A stretch of DNA of 64,000 nt, from the NCBI GenBank assembly GCA_019414055.1, contig DXMV01000007.1, forward strand, positions 1 through 64,000, given 5' to 3'. Under the pieces are notes generated by a model. That model did no database searches. It was given only the letters and a program-made list of their open reading frames with translations, and was not told the DNA's origin. Made by a program: the position numbers and the translations under genes. The DNA is from Collinsella sp. (lineage in GTDB: Bacteria > Actinomycetota > Coriobacteriia > Coriobacteriales > Coriobacteriaceae). Shown in pieces: positions 16,533 through 24,711 of this stretch. How positions within the stretch are numbered: the stretch's first letter is position 1; every line of letters starts with the position of its first letter.

Positions 16533-17951
16533 CTAACCTTCCTGCTCCTGATACTTCGAGATAAGGTCTCGGTACCAATACCAGCTCTTTTTGGGGGTGC
16601 GCTCCAGATTGTTTTCGAAGTCGATATGGACAAGTCCGTATCGTTTTTCGTAGCCGTTGATCCAGCTATACAGATCCATCGTCGACCAGAGGTAGTAGCC
16701 CTCAACGCGCGCGCCGTCGCGCTTGGCCCTCATCATGTGCTCGATGAACTGGCCCAGAAGCTCGATGCGGTCATCATCGTGGACCATTCCGTCTGCGTCT
16801 GGTTGCTCATAGGCGCCATGTCCGTTTTCCGTAATAAAGATGCGGGGCGCGTCATAGCGCTCGTGGACATCCATGATGGTTGAATACATGCAACCTGGGA
16901 GTATTTCGCGGCCCCATTTATTGCGGGGAACATTGCTGTCGCGGGCGCTTTCAAACAAGGGCGCAATGCATTTTCCTTCGACCTTTTTGCTCGAACCGCC
17001 CTTATTGTTCGCCGAAACGGCAAGCTCTCCACCGTGCCAGTCGGTTACATACTCTCGGCAATACACGTTGAGTCCAATAAAATCGACTTTACCGTCTCTG
17101 AATTCTTCTACGTCATTTGGGGATCGATAGAGCGAGACGCCAAGTTTTTCAAGGATTTCGTCCATTTCTGGCGGCAGTTGACCCTGAAGCGCTGGTGCCA
17201 GAATCATGCGATTGGCGAAAAAGTCTGCGTATCGAAATACGTCATCAGGGTGCTCGGTTGCCGGGTCGAGTTCGACAACGCCGCCATCGTGGACGGCGCC
17301 GATGATGCCGTCGTAGCCCATTTGACGATATGTTCGGACTGCGAGTGCGCTTGCGCGCATCAGGTTGTACTGAAACTGCATGTACGACTGAACGTCGAGC
17401 GATCGATTGGGGGGATAGTTGCCCAACATGTTTACGCAGTAGCTGTAGAAATGCGGCTCGTTAACGGTAGCCCAGATTTTGACGCGGTCTCCAAAGCGCT
17501 CAAAGCAAATCTTGGCGTATTTGCAGAACCACTCTGCCATGTCATTGTTCAGCCATCCGCCTTTGCAAGCAAGCGTGAATGGCAGATCGTAATGGAACAG
17601 CGTAACGTTGGGCTCTATGCCATTTTCGAGGCAGCAATCAATGACCCGATTATAAAAATCGATACCCTCTTCATTCACTTCGCCGATACCCGTGGGGATG
17701 ATTCGACTCCATGAAAGAGAGAAGCGATAGGTGTTTTGTCCGCCTTCTTTCATCATGCGGATATCTTCTTCATAGCGATGGTAGAAGTCGCAAGATACAT
17801 CACCGTCAACATGGTTGATGTTCTTATTGCTTGTGTGGCTAAAGAAATCCCACTCGCCAAGGCCTTTGCCGTCTTCGTTCCAGGCACCCTCGCACTGATA
17901 AGACGCCGTGGCGGAACCCCAGAGAAACGGCATGTTGTTCACGTTGCCCAT
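16533..17951 (-). CDS. 6-phospho-beta-glucosidase, glycoside hydrolase family 1
   Basis: GH1 enzymes in PTS operons cleave phosphorylated beta-glucosides such as cellobiose-6-P or arbutin-6-P in the cytosol. The 472-residue (beta/alpha)8 barrel has the acid/base Glu in TVNEPH (about 173) and the nucleophile Glu in FITENGHG (about 375), with the N-terminal GH1 signature FLWGSATASYQCEGAW. Start at 17951 has AAAGGGG 5 bases upstream; upstream in-frame ATGs at 17969 and 17966 lack a ribosome site. A phosphate-binding K/Y pattern was not mapped in detail, so the 6-phospho specificity rests on the PTS partner. It heads the operon controlled by the divergent regulator. Confidence 0.9.
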   Translation of the reverse strand: MGNVNNMPFLWGSATASYQCEGAWNEDGKGLGEWDFFSHTSNKNINHVDGDVSCDFYHRYEEDIRMMKEGGQNTYRFSLSWSRIIPTGIGEVNEEGIDFYNRVIDCCLENGIEPNVTLFHYDLPFTLACKGGWLNNDMAEWFCKYAKICFERFGDRVKIWATVNEPHFYSYCVNMLGNYPPNRSLDVQSYMQFQYNLMRASALAVRTYRQMGYDGIIGAVHDGGVVELDPATEHPDDVFRYADFFANRMILAPALQGQLPPEMDEILEKLGVSLYRSPNDVEEFRDGKVDFIGLNVYCREYVTDWHGGELAVSANNKGGSSKKVEGKCIAPLFESARDSNVPRNKWGREILPGCMYSTIMDVHERYDAPRIFITENGHGAYEQPDADGMVHDDDRIELLGQFIEHMMRAKRDGARVEGYYLWSTMDLYSWINGYEKRYGLVHIDFENNLERTPKKSWYWYRDLISKYQEQEG

Positions 17952-18022
17952 GAATCCCCTTTCCATCATTCAACACGGTGGATACGTGTGGCGGAATTAC
18001 GATTAAGATGACGTCAACTGAT

Positions 18023-18060
18023 TTGAATCATAGGAGAACGACCAAAGCTGTTTGATTCAA
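18023..18060. promoter_or_regulatory. Candidate RpiR operator
   Basis: TTGAATCA (18023-18030) and its reverse complement TGATTCAA (18053-18060) lie 22 bases apart in the divergent promoter region between the GH1 gene and the regulator; the left site extends to a near-palindrome TGATTTGAATCAT. Assignment to this regulator is an inference from position. Confidence 0.45.
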
Positions 18061-18102
18061 TAAATGAACTATGATTTCGAGGAGAGCGGAAAGAGGGATC
18101 AC

Positions 18103-18936
18103 GTGAATATCAATGACTTCGATGTGCTCAATCGCATTAGCTCCATCATCAACAGCGAGTTTGGGTCAAACGATGCCGCCATCGCTCGATATCTCGTCGC
18201 TCACATTAGGCGTTCGAGCGAAATCAATGTTGCCGCAATAACCCGCGATGCATTCGTGACCCGTTCCGCTGTTCGTCGTTTCTGCAATCGATTGGGCTAC
18301 CAGTCTCTTAGCGATTTGAAAGAATCATTTACTCAATCAGTCTTTCCAAGCGACTTAAGCCATCGAGAGGAGGAATTTGGCTACGAGGAGTACAGGGCAG
18401 AGCTCGACGTTCGCATGATCGAGATGTTCGCTGAGGTTGAAAGCGGCGTGTCCGATATTGCTATTAAGCACCTTGCCGACGAAATTGACGGCCATAAAAA
18501 CGTTGAAATCTGGTGCACCAATAATGTGAGCGCCAATCTCGTACGATTTCAGCAGGAAATGTTTTATGCGGGCAAGATAGTTCGCATAGTTGCTGGGGCT
18601 AACGTCGCGGAATTGAAAAACATGGGAGATGCTTCGCAGTCATTGATAATTCTCGTATCGGTCTCCGGGCTATTTGCGTCACAGGCGCGTGAGTATCTTG
18701 ATTGCCGTTCGGGCAGGAAGATTCTAATTACTGCGTTTAGCAACGATGACAAATCGAGGTCTTTTGACCGTATATATCGTCTTGGTAATGCGGGAAACGG
18801 AATTGACCGACTCGGCGTTTATTCGAAATATGCCATGACTTATTTCTTCGACTTGCTATCGTGGTGTTACTTGAGTCGCTACCCCTGCACCAAGGGTGAG
18901 CCGCTCTATGGGTCTACTTTGGCCTGGCCCGAGTAG
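18103..18936 (+). CDS. RpiR-family (HTH-SIS) transcriptional regulator
   Basis: RpiR proteins sense phosphosugars through a SIS domain. The roughly 277-residue protein has an N-terminal winged helix (about 1-75, with RDAFVTRSAVRRFCNRLGY as the recognition part) and a SIS-like C-terminal half (about 110-260). The SIS region is diverged: the usual Ser-x-Ser run reads LVSVSG (about 187). The start is placed at GTG 18103, which has AGAGGG 5 bases upstream and gives a family-like N-terminus; an ATG at 18064 in the same frame has no ribosome site. It is divergent from the GH1-EIIBC operon and is its likely regulator. Codon use is less GC-biased than in the housekeeping genes. Confidence 0.85.
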   Translation: MNINDFDVLNRISSIINSEFGSNDAAIARYLVAHIRRSSEINVAAITRDAFVTRSAVRRFCNRLGYQSLSDLKESFTQSVFPSDLSHREEEFGYEEYRAELDVRMIEMFAEVESGVSDIAIKHLADEIDGHKNVEIWCTNNVSANLVRFQQEMFYAGKIVRIVAGANVAELKNMGDASQSLIILVSVSGLFASQAREYLDCRSGRKILITAFSNDDKSRSFDRIYRLGNAGNGIDRLGVYSKYAMTYFFDLLSWCYLSRYPCTKGEPLYGSTLAWPE

Positions 18937-18950
18937 TTGCGGCTCTATAG

Positions 18951-19060
18951 TTCTCCCGTCTGGAGAATGAGCGTGGATAATCTGCCACTTTGGCCTTGGG
19001 GGCACGCCAAAAGTGGGAGATTATCCACGCTCGATTTCAAACGGGGGATTATCCACGCTC
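18951..19060. repeat. Family E palindrome plus extra half copy
   Basis: GAGCGTGGATAATCTGCCAC (18969-18988) pairs with the reverse-complement arm ending ATTATCCACGCTC at 19032, making a hairpin about 64 bases long; a further ATTATCCACGCTC follows at 19048-19060. The rest of the 430-base gap to the tRNAs holds an ACCTATATATAGGT palindrome (about 19088) and the tRNA promoter, with no gene seen. Confidence 0.85.
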
Positions 19061-19276
19061 GATCGATCCAGGGAAGCTCGATCTCGACCTATATATAGGT
19101 GCAAATGAGTCGTTATCGAAGTAATCATTCTGCAGGCTCACTCCACTACGCCAAAGTGTTCCCTCGGGAAATGTCACCGCTACATGCAAATTCAGCGTCC
19201 TTCATATCCAAACCCGGCAAAACCGCAGGTCACGGCTATATAGATACGCCCGGAACCGTGTATCTAGAGGTTTTCG

Positions 19277-19306
19277 TTGACAGCCCCCAAGGTTGCATCG
19301 TATTAT
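19277..19306 (+). promoter_or_regulatory. Strong sigma-70-type promoter for the tRNA-tuf cluster
   Basis: Consensus -35 TTGACA (19277-19282), an 18-base spacer and -10 TATTAT (19301-19306) lie about 60 bases before tRNA-Tyr. Confidence 0.8.
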
Positions 19307-19368
19307 CTTTTTCGTTCGCGGGGGCGGCGGTCCAAAAGACCAAAGGACCTGCGGATACTTGAACGATT

Positions 19369-19450
19369 GGGAGTTTGCCCGAGTGGTTAATGGGGACGGG
19401 CTGTAAACCCGTTGGCTCTGCCTACATAGGTTCGAATCCTATAGCTCCCA
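19369..19450 (+). tRNA. tRNA-Tyr (anticodon GTA)
   Basis: Class II tRNA with a long variable arm (TTGGCTCTGCC), acceptor GGGAGTT/AGCTCCC, anticodon loop CTGTAAA and T-arm GGTTCGAATCC. The discriminator A is at 19450; CCA is not fully encoded (ACCC follows). Confidence 0.93.
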
Positions 19451-19460
19451 CCCGTCAAGT

Positions 19461-19536
19461 GCCTGTATAGCTCAGTCGGTAGAGCACTTCGTTGGTAACG
19501 AAGAGGTCACCAGTTCAAGTCTGGTTGCAGGCTCCA
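19461..19536 (+). tRNA. tRNA-Thr (anticodon GGT)
   Basis: Acceptor GCCTGTA/TGCAGGC, anticodon stem CTTCG/CGAAG around TTGGTAA, T-arm GTTCAAGTC, encoded CCA. Ten bases after tRNA-Tyr. Confidence 0.95.
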
Positions 19537-19539
19537 TCC

Positions 19540-19616
19540 GGCGGTGTAGCTCAGTTGGTTAGAGCACACGGTTCATACCCGTGGCGTCACTGGTTCGAAT
19601 CCAGTCACCGCTACCA
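19540..19616 (+). tRNA. tRNA-Met (anticodon CAT), elongator type
   Basis: Acceptor GGCGGTG/CACCGCT pairs at position 1 (G-T) rather than showing the C-A mismatch of an initiator, and the anticodon stem lacks the three G-C pairs of an initiator. An Ile2 (lysidine) tRNA with CAT is the alternative. CCA is encoded. Confidence 0.88.
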
Positions 19617-19627
19617 TAGGTAACACG

Positions 19628-19658
19628 GTGGCTTCTCAATAGTATGTTGAGAGGCCAC
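19628..19658 (+). other. Hairpin between tRNA-Met and tuf
   Basis: A 12-bp stem (19628-19639 with 19647-19658) with no T-run sits in the tRNA-tuf transcript; a processing signal is more likely than a terminator. Confidence 0.55.
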
Positions 19659-19712
19659 TATGGTATAAAGGCAAAGTCCCGTCCGGGGACGACCTGTTTA
19701 GAGGAGGGCTTT

Positions 19713-20903
19713 ATGGCCAAAGAGAAGTTTGAGCGCACTAAGCCGCATGTTAACATCGGCACCATTGGTCACGTCGACCACGGCAAGACCACGCTGACCG
19801 CCGCCATCACCAAGGTTCTCTCCGAGACCGAGGGCTGCAAGGCTGACTTCACTGCGTTCGAGAACATCGACAAGGCTCCCGAGGAGCGCGAGCGCGGCAT
19901 TACGATCTCCGTCTCCCACGTCGAGTACGAGACTGCTGCCCGTCACTACGCTCACGTTGACTGCCCGGGCCACGCTGACTACGTCAAGAACATGATCTCC
20001 GGTGCTGCTCAGATGGACGGCGCTATCCTGGTCATCGCCGCTACCGACGGCCCCATGGCTCAGACCCGCGAGCACATCCTGCTCGCCCGTCAGGTCGGCG
20101 TTCCCTACATCGTCGTCTTCCTGAACAAGTGCGACATGGTCGACGATGACGAGCTCATCGACCTCGTCGAGATGGAGACCCGTGAGCTCCTCTCCGAGTA
20201 CGATTTCCCCGGCGACGACATCCCCGTCATCCGTGGTTCCGCTCTGGGCGCTCTCGAGGGCGACGCCAAATGGATGGACGCCATTCGCGAGCTCATGAAC
20301 GCTGTCGACGAGTACATCCCGACGCCTGCTCGTAACAACGACCTCCCGTTCCTGATGGCCGTTGAGGACGTTATGACCATCTCCGGCCGTGGTACCGTTG
20401 CTACCGGCCGTGTCGAGCGCGGTGAGCTCAAGCTCAACGAGCCCGTCGAGATCGTCGGCATCAAGGATACCCAGAACACCGTCGTTACCGGTATCGAGAT
20501 GTTCCGTAAGTCCATGGACTTCTGCGAGGCTGGCGACAACGTCGGTCTGCTGCTCCGCGGCATCAAGCGCGAGGACATCGAGCGCGGCCAGGTTCTCTGC
20601 AAGCCCGGTTCGGTTACCCCGCACACCAAGTTCACCGGCGAGATCTACGTTCTGACCAAGGAGGAGGGCGGCCGTCACACCCCGTTCTTCGATGGTTATC
20701 GTCCTCAGTTCTACTTCCGTACCACCGACGTTACCGGTACGGTCAAGCTCCCCGAGGGCACCGAGATGGCTATGCCTGGTGACCACATCACCATCGAGGG
20801 CGACCTCATCCACCCGATCGCCATGGAGGAGGGCCTGCGCTTCGCTATCCGCGAGGGTGGCCACACCGTCGGTTCGGGCATCGTCTCCACGATCATTGAG
20901 TAA
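19713..20903 (+). CDS. tuf: Elongation factor Tu
   Basis: EF-Tu delivers aminoacyl-tRNA to the ribosome. The 396-residue GTPase has G1 GHVDHGKTTLT (about 19-29), the switch I GITIS, G3 DCPGHADYVKNM, G4 NKCDMVD and the two beta-barrel domains. The ATG at 19713 follows GAGGAGG; an upstream in-frame ATG at 19644 is not used by the family. The tRNA genes directly upstream, with one strong promoter, mirror the tRNA-tufB arrangement of many bacteria. Its codon use is strongly biased, as in other highly expressed genes. Confidence 0.98.
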   Translation: MAKEKFERTKPHVNIGTIGHVDHGKTTLTAAITKVLSETEGCKADFTAFENIDKAPEERERGITISVSHVEYETAARHYAHVDCPGHADYVKNMISGAAQMDGAILVIAATDGPMAQTREHILLARQVGVPYIVVFLNKCDMVDDDELIDLVEMETRELLSEYDFPGDDIPVIRGSALGALEGDAKWMDAIRELMNAVDEYIPTPARNNDLPFLMAVEDVMTISGRGTVATGRVERGELKLNEPVEIVGIKDTQNTVVTGIEMFRKSMDFCEAGDNVGLLLRGIKREDIERGQVLCKPGSVTPHTKFTGEIYVLTKEEGGRHTPFFDGYRPQFYFRTTDVTGTVKLPEGTEMAMPGDHITIEGDLIHPIAMEEGLRFAIREGGHTVGSGIVSTIIE

Positions 20904-20930
20904 ATTAGCTCTTTGATATAGCTGACTTAG

Positions 20931-20965
20931 AGAACCCGGCACTTATATGGGTGCCGGGTTCTTTT
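20931..20965 (+). terminator. Terminator after tuf
   Basis: An 11-12 bp stem (20931-20942 with 20951-20962) with TTTT tail. Confidence 0.92.
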
Positions 20966-21107
20966 CTGCAATGGATATTGAGCCGTTGCTGGTGTCGAGA
21001 GGATCGATAATGGTCCTGGATGCACCGTCGATTAGCTCTCGATGGCTTCATTGATGTGTTCCAAATATGAATGGATCCACCGAGAACCAATTGACTCGAG
21101 GTTTTCA

Positions 21108-21137
21108 TTGACAGCACTTACGTGGAGCTGATAAAGT
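21108..21137 (+). promoter_or_regulatory. Promoter of the rpmG-trnW-secE-nusG unit
   Basis: TTGACA (21108-21113), 18-base spacer, TAAAGT (21132-21137), about 45 bases before the rpmG start. Confidence 0.65.
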
Positions 21138-21182
21138 AACAATTCGTGCCCGTACGGGGCGGAAATGAAAGGTTCAGGATAC

Positions 21183-21332
21183 ATGCGTACTCTAGTTACT
21201 CTTGCGTGCACTGAGTGCAAGCGCCGCAACTATACGACCACCAAGAACAAGTCGACCATGCCTGATCGTATGGAGATCAAGAAGTATTGCCCCTGGTGCC
21301 GTCACCACACGCTGCACAAAGAGACTCGCTAG
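21183..21332 (+). CDS. rpmG: Ribosomal protein L33, zinc-binding form
   Basis: L33 is a small protein of the 50S subunit near the E site. The 49-residue frame starts MRTLVTLACTECKRRNYTT and has two CxxC pairs (Cys9/Cys12 and Cys36/Cys39) that form the zinc ribbon of the C+ type. GAAAGGTTCAGGA lies upstream of the ATG. Its position between tuf and tRNA-Trp/secE is conserved in many Gram-positives. A zinc-free L33 paralogue may exist elsewhere. Confidence 0.95.
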   Translation: MRTLVTLACTECKRRNYTTTKNKSTMPDRMEIKKYCPWCRHHTLHKETR

Positions 21333-21345
21333 TCTCTAGTCACAT

Positions 21346-21421
21346 ACGCCAGTAGTTCAATTGGTAGAGCATCGGTCTCCAAAACCGAGTGTTGAGGGTT
21401 CGAGTCCTTCCTGGCGTGCCA
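21346..21421 (+). tRNA. tRNA-Trp (anticodon CCA)
   Basis: Acceptor ACGCCAG/CTGGCGT, anticodon loop CTCCAAA, T-arm GGTTCGAGTCC, discriminator G and encoded CCA. It sits between rpmG and secE, a conserved place. Confidence 0.95.
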
Positions 21422-21430
21422 GTCATTATT

Positions 21431-21461
21431 CCGTAAGCTCCCACTTGGGGGCTTACGGTTT
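21431..21461 (+). terminator. Partial terminator before secE
   Basis: CCGTAAGC/GCTTACGG stem with inner CCC/GGG pairing and a short TTTA tail. It probably allows readthrough into secE. Confidence 0.6.
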
Positions 21462-21497
21462 ACTCATGTATAAGCGCATTGCGCGGAGGTAACCCAA

Positions 21498-21836
21498 ATG
21501 GCCAACAAGAAGAACAAGAAGAAGGCTCAGCAGCCGGCACCTGCCAACAACGCTGCTGCCAACTCCAAGGTTGAGGCCAAGAAGGCCGTTGCCAAGAAGA
21601 ACGAGAAGGCTGCGAAGTCCAAGAAGAACGAGAAGCCTGGTTTCTTCGCCCGCACCAAGAAGTATTTCGCTTCGGTCAAGTCCGAGATGAAGCGTGTCAC
21701 GTGGCCTGATAAGAAGGAGCTCGTGAACTACTCGGTCGTCGTTTGCGCTTCTCTGGTCGTCGTCGGCGTCGTCATCGCTCTGCTCGATGCTGGCTTTGGC
21801 GAGGCTCTTGCTCTGTTCTCTGGATTGAGGGGCTAA
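21498..21836 (+). CDS. secE: Preprotein translocase subunit SecE
   Basis: SecE stabilises SecY in the Sec channel. The 112-residue protein has a Lys/Ala-rich N-terminal extension (1-50), the amphipathic helix with the SecE signature (SVKSEMKRVTWPDKKEL, about 60-76) and one membrane helix (about 78-102). The extension is longer than in the minimal 60-residue form but common in Actinobacteria. GGAGG is 8 bases before the ATG; nusG begins 4 bases after the stop. Confidence 0.95.
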   Translation: MANKKNKKKAQQPAPANNAAANSKVEAKKAVAKKNEKAAKSKKNEKPGFFARTKKYFASVKSEMKRVTWPDKKELVNYSVVVCASLVVVGVVIALLDAGFGEALALFSGLRG

Positions 21837-21839
21837 ACC

Positions 21840-22376
21840 ATGTCTAAGCGTTGGTACGTCGTTCACACTTACTCCGGATACGAGAACCGCGTAAAGTCCG
21901 ATCTCGAGCATCGTATCGAGACCATGGGCATGCAGGACCGTATCTTTGATATCGAGATTCCTATGGAGCGCGTCACCGAGATCAAAGAGGGTGGCAAGCG
22001 CGAGACCAAGGATTCTAAGATCTTTCCGGGTTATGTCCTGGTTCGCATGGAGATGGATGACGATGCGTGGACGTGTGTTCGCAACACGCCCGGCGTCACC
22101 GGTTTCCTAGGCGGCAACGGCAAGCCCGCTCCGCTTTCCCGCGACGAGTACAACAAGATGACTCGTCGTCCCGGTAAGGGCGATTCGCCCAAGCGCACCT
22201 CGGTTGATATTCAGGTCGGCACGTCCGTCCGCGTCACCGATGGCCCGCTTACCGACTTTGATGGCAAGGTCTCCGAGGTTAACACCGAGGCTGGCAAGCT
22301 CAAGGTCACGCTGATGATCTTTGGCCGCGAGACGCCGGTCGAGCTCGACTTTAACCAGGTCGCTGTCATCGCTTAA
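21840..22376 (+). CDS. nusG: Transcription termination/antitermination factor NusG
   Basis: NusG binds the RNA polymerase clamp and links it to Rho or the ribosome. The 178-residue chain has the NGN domain (1-110, beginning KRWYVVHTYSGYENRV) and a KOW domain (about 122-178, VRVTDGPLTDFDGKVSEVN). Length is standard, without the large insert of some Actinobacteria. Coupled to secE. Confidence 0.96.
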   Translation: MSKRWYVVHTYSGYENRVKSDLEHRIETMGMQDRIFDIEIPMERVTEIKEGGKRETKDSKIFPGYVLVRMEMDDDAWTCVRNTPGVTGFLGGNGKPAPLSRDEYNKMTRRPGKGDSPKRTSVDIQVGTSVRVTDGPLTDFDGKVSEVNTEAGKLKVTLMIFGRETPVELDFNQVAVIA

Positions 22377-22496
22377 GTTTTCGTCCGTTCGCGCGAGCGT
22401 GCTTCTTCTGTGACTGCTCATCTCAGGAGTGCTTCTAACACGTGCGTGCTTACGATATAGCAAGTACTTCACACTCGTGATTCGAAAGGAATGACC

Positions 22497-22925
22497 ATGG
22501 CTGAGAAGAAGGTTGCCAACGTCATTAAGCTCCAGATTCCTGCTGGTGCAGCTAACCCCGCTCCTCCCGTCGGCCCCGCTCTGGGCGCTGCTGGCGTGAA
22601 TATCATGCAGTTCTGCCAGGCCTTTAACGCCGAGACGCAGGACAAGAAGGGCGACATCATCCCCGTTGAGATCTCTGTCTACGAGGATAAGTCCTTCTCC
22701 TTCATCACCAAGACCCCGCCGGCGGCTCACCTCATCAAGAAGGAGCTGAACCTCAAGTCTGGTTCCGCTAAGCCCCAGGCCGACAAGGTTGGTCAGCTCT
22801 CCCAGGAGCAGCTCACCAAGATTGCCGAGATCAAGATGCCGGACCTCAATGCCAACGACATTGACGCCGCCAAGAAGATCATCGCCGGTACCGCCCGTTC
22901 CATGGGCGTCACCATCGCTGAGTAG
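22497..22925 (+). CDS. rplK: Ribosomal protein L11
   Basis: L11 forms the GTPase-associated centre with 23S rRNA. The 142-residue protein keeps the N-terminal proline-rich signature (PAGAANPAPPVGPALG) and C-terminal RNA-binding domain (GTARSMGVTIAE end). The start at 22497 is 6 bases after AAAGGA; an ATG two codons earlier abuts the ribosome site. The 120-base gap from nusG has no clear terminator. Confidence 0.97.
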   Translation: MAEKKVANVIKLQIPAGAANPAPPVGPALGAAGVNIMQFCQAFNAETQDKKGDIIPVEISVYEDKSFSFITKTPPAAHLIKKELNLKSGSAKPQADKVGQLSQEQLTKIAEIKMPDLNANDIDAAKKIIAGTARSMGVTIAE

Positions 22926-23042
22926 CGATTTCTTATGGTAACGACGGGTGCTCCGACCTGGGCGCCCGTTAAATGTGTGCAATAGGGCACACGATACGAT
23001 GTGGGAGGGCTCACGCCCGTTTAACCACAGGAGGTAATGCAC

Positions 23043-23750
23043 ATGGCTAAGCATGGTAAGAGCTATAACGCCGCTGCCGAGAAGATCGATCGCGCCACGC
23101 TCTACACCCCCCTTCAGGCTGCCAAGCTCATTAAGGAGCTCGACACCGCCAAGTTCGACGAGACCGTCGAGGCCCACTTCCGTCTGGGCATCGATACTCG
23201 TAAGGCTGACCAGAACATCCGTGGTTCCATCTCCCTGCCCCACGGCACCGGCAAGACCGTTCGTGTTGCCGTCTTCGCCGAGGGCGAGAAGGCCCGCGAG
23301 GCTGAGGCTGCCGGCGCCGACATCATCGGTTCCGACGAGCTTGTCGCCCAGATTCAGAAGGGCGAGATCAACTTCGACGCCGCTATCGCTACGCCGAACA
23401 TGATGGCCAAGGTTGGCCGCATCGGCAAGATCCTTGGTCCCCGTGGCCTCATGCCGAACCCCAAGCTCGGCACCGTGACCATGGACGTCGCCAAGATGGT
23501 CTCCGAGCTCAAGGCCGGCCGCGTTGAGTACCGCGCCGACCGCTACGGCATCTGCCACGTGCCCCTGGGCAAGAAGTCCTTCTCTGAGCAGCAGCTCGTC
23601 GAGAACTACGCTGCCCTGTACACCGAGATCCTGCGCGTCAAGCCCTCTTCTGCTAAGGGCAAGTACGTCAAGTCCATCTCCGTGTCTTCCACCATGGGCC
23701 CTGGCGTCAAGGTCGATCCCGCTATCCAGCGCGACTTCCTGGCTGAGTAA
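23043..23750 (+). CDS. rplA: Ribosomal protein L1
   Basis: L1 forms the L1 stalk and often represses its own operon by binding mRNA. The 235-residue protein starts MAKHGKSYNAAAEKID and contains the signature GKILGPRGLMPNPKLGTV (about 120-138). ATG 23043 follows AGGAGG by 7 bases; an ATG at 23037 overlaps the ribosome site. The rplK-rplA gap (22926-23042) contains a GC hairpin that might be an L1 target, not verified. Confidence 0.97.
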   Translation: MAKHGKSYNAAAEKIDRATLYTPLQAAKLIKELDTAKFDETVEAHFRLGIDTRKADQNIRGSISLPHGTGKTVRVAVFAEGEKAREAEAAGADIIGSDELVAQIQKGEINFDAAIATPNMMAKVGRIGKILGPRGLMPNPKLGTVTMDVAKMVSELKAGRVEYRADRYGICHVPLGKKSFSEQQLVENYAALYTEILRVKPSSAKGKYVKSISVSSTMGPGVKVDPAIQRDFLAE

Positions 23751-23787
23751 CTAACAGTTACTGCCTGAGCAAAGCAAGCATTGCTAA

Positions 23788-23830
23788 AGAGACCCGGTTC
23801 TGCCTCGTGCAGGACCGGGTCTCTTGCTTT
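23788..23830 (+). terminator. Terminator after rplA
   Basis: A 16-bp stem (23788-23803 with 23809-23824) followed by TTGCTTTT. Confidence 0.92.
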
Positions 23831-23840
23831 TGAGTCAACG

Positions 23841-23880
23841 AAACCACCACGAAGGGGACAGGCACCCTTGTGGTGGTTTT
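23841..23880. repeat. CCACCAC palindrome, family A copy 1
   Basis: AAACCACCACGAAGG with the complementary arm CCTTGTGGTGGTTTT surround a GGGGACAGGCACC centre. Arms starting with A-runs and ending in T-runs make it a possible two-way terminator. Four further copies occur between 25.5 and 31.3 kb. Confidence 0.9.
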
Positions 23881-23936
23881 ACTTGTGTTGTACTTTAGCG
23901 CGATGTAGTACTACCCGAGGCCGAAGGGAGCCCAAC

Positions 23937-23996
23937 ATGTTTAAGAACACACAACAGCTCCTAGGCCTAGCGCTACTAGATTGGATAGCGCGCTAG
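23937..23996 (+). CDS. Leucine-rich leader peptide of a leu operon
   Basis: A 19-residue frame, MFKNTQQLLGLALLDWIAR, has five leucines within seven residues, the hallmark of a leucine attenuation leader peptide. GAAGGGAG lies 6 bases upstream, and a weak promoter (TTGTGT 23883-23888, 17-base spacer, TAGTAC) fits just before it. It lies 150 bases upstream of the broken leuA. The leader looks intact although the operon it would control is destroyed. The call is inferred from content and position. Confidence 0.75.
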   Translation: MFKNTQQLLGLALLDWIAR

Positions 23997-24118
23997 GGTT
24001 GTAATCTCGCTATAACGATTTGTTGTACCCGGGTGCGCTATCGTCTGCCGCTTTCAGGCGTGATGAGCGACACGGGTATTTTTCTATCTCTAGGCCTTCT
24101 CTCTCTCCTGAAAGCCAT
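23966..24118 (+). promoter_or_regulatory. Attenuator region with competing hairpins
   Basis: CCTAGCG (23966-23972) within the leader frame pairs with CGCTAGG (23991-23997); the overlapping GATAGCGC (23984-23991) can instead pair with GCGCTATC (24035-24042); a third pairing CTTTCAGG/CCTGAAAG joins 24051-24058 to 24107-24114. The mutually exclusive stems fit translation-controlled attenuation. No stem is directly followed by a clear T-run, so the terminator may be decayed or Rho-dependent. Confidence 0.5.
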
Positions 24119-24149
24119 CTGTCATAAAACGGTCAATCAGGAGGAACAT

Positions 24150-24711
24150 ATAAGCCGCAAAATCACAATCTTTGACGCCACCCTGTACGACGGTGAGCAG
24201 TCGCCGGGCGCCAGCATGAATACCGAGGAAAAGCTCTTCATCGCCCGCCAGCTGGTGCACATGAACGTGGACGTTATCGAGGCGGGCTTTCCCATCTCGA
24301 GTCCTGGTGACTTTCGCTCCGTACAGGAGATTGGCAAGATTGCGGGCGACCGATGCACGGTATGCGGCCTGACGCGCGCTGTCGACAGGGATATCGAAGT
24401 GGCTGCAGAGGCGCTCAAAACGGCCCAGAGGCCCCGTATCCATACAGGGCTGGGTGTGAGCACCAGTCACCTGCGCGACAAGCTCCATATGACTGAGGAA
24501 AGGGCAATTGAGTGAGCGATCCATGCCGTCAAACATGCTCGCAAGTTCGTTGACGATGTTGAGTTTTATGCCGAGGATGCCGGCCGCTCCGATCAGGAGT
24601 TTCTGGTGCGCATTATCGAGGCGGCCGTAAAGGCCGGTGCCACGGTCGTGAACATCCCCGATACGATGGGCTACAACATGCCGTGGGACTTTGGCGCCCG
24701 CATCCGTGACC
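24150..24711 (+). pseudogene. leuA: leuA remnant (2-isopropylmalate synthase, 5' third)
   Basis: Reading from 24150 gives the N-terminus of LeuA: FDATLYDGEQSPGASMN with the metal and substrate motif, VDVIEAGFPISSPGDF and IHTGLGVSTSHLRDKL. Three defects are visible. The codon at the expected start, 5 bases after AGGAGG, is ATA. A TGA at 24513-24515 interrupts the frame where RAIHAVKHARKF continues, probably a CGA to TGA change. After about 24711 (MGYNMPWDFGARIRD) the LeuA sequence stops and LeuB sequence begins in another frame. Intact LeuA is about 510-560 residues; about 187 codons remain. Confidence 0.9.

Noticed and set aside
18951..19060. A replication origin based on TTATCCACG boxes
   Set aside because: The boxes sit in a palindromic repeat family, there is no dnaA, dnaN or AT-rich unwinding region nearby, and similar copies occur at other loci in the window.
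23781..23996. A 71-residue protein read through the family A repeat into the leader
   Set aside because: The first 52 codons come from the rplA terminator and the repeat; only the last 19 codons have a ribosome site and sensible content.
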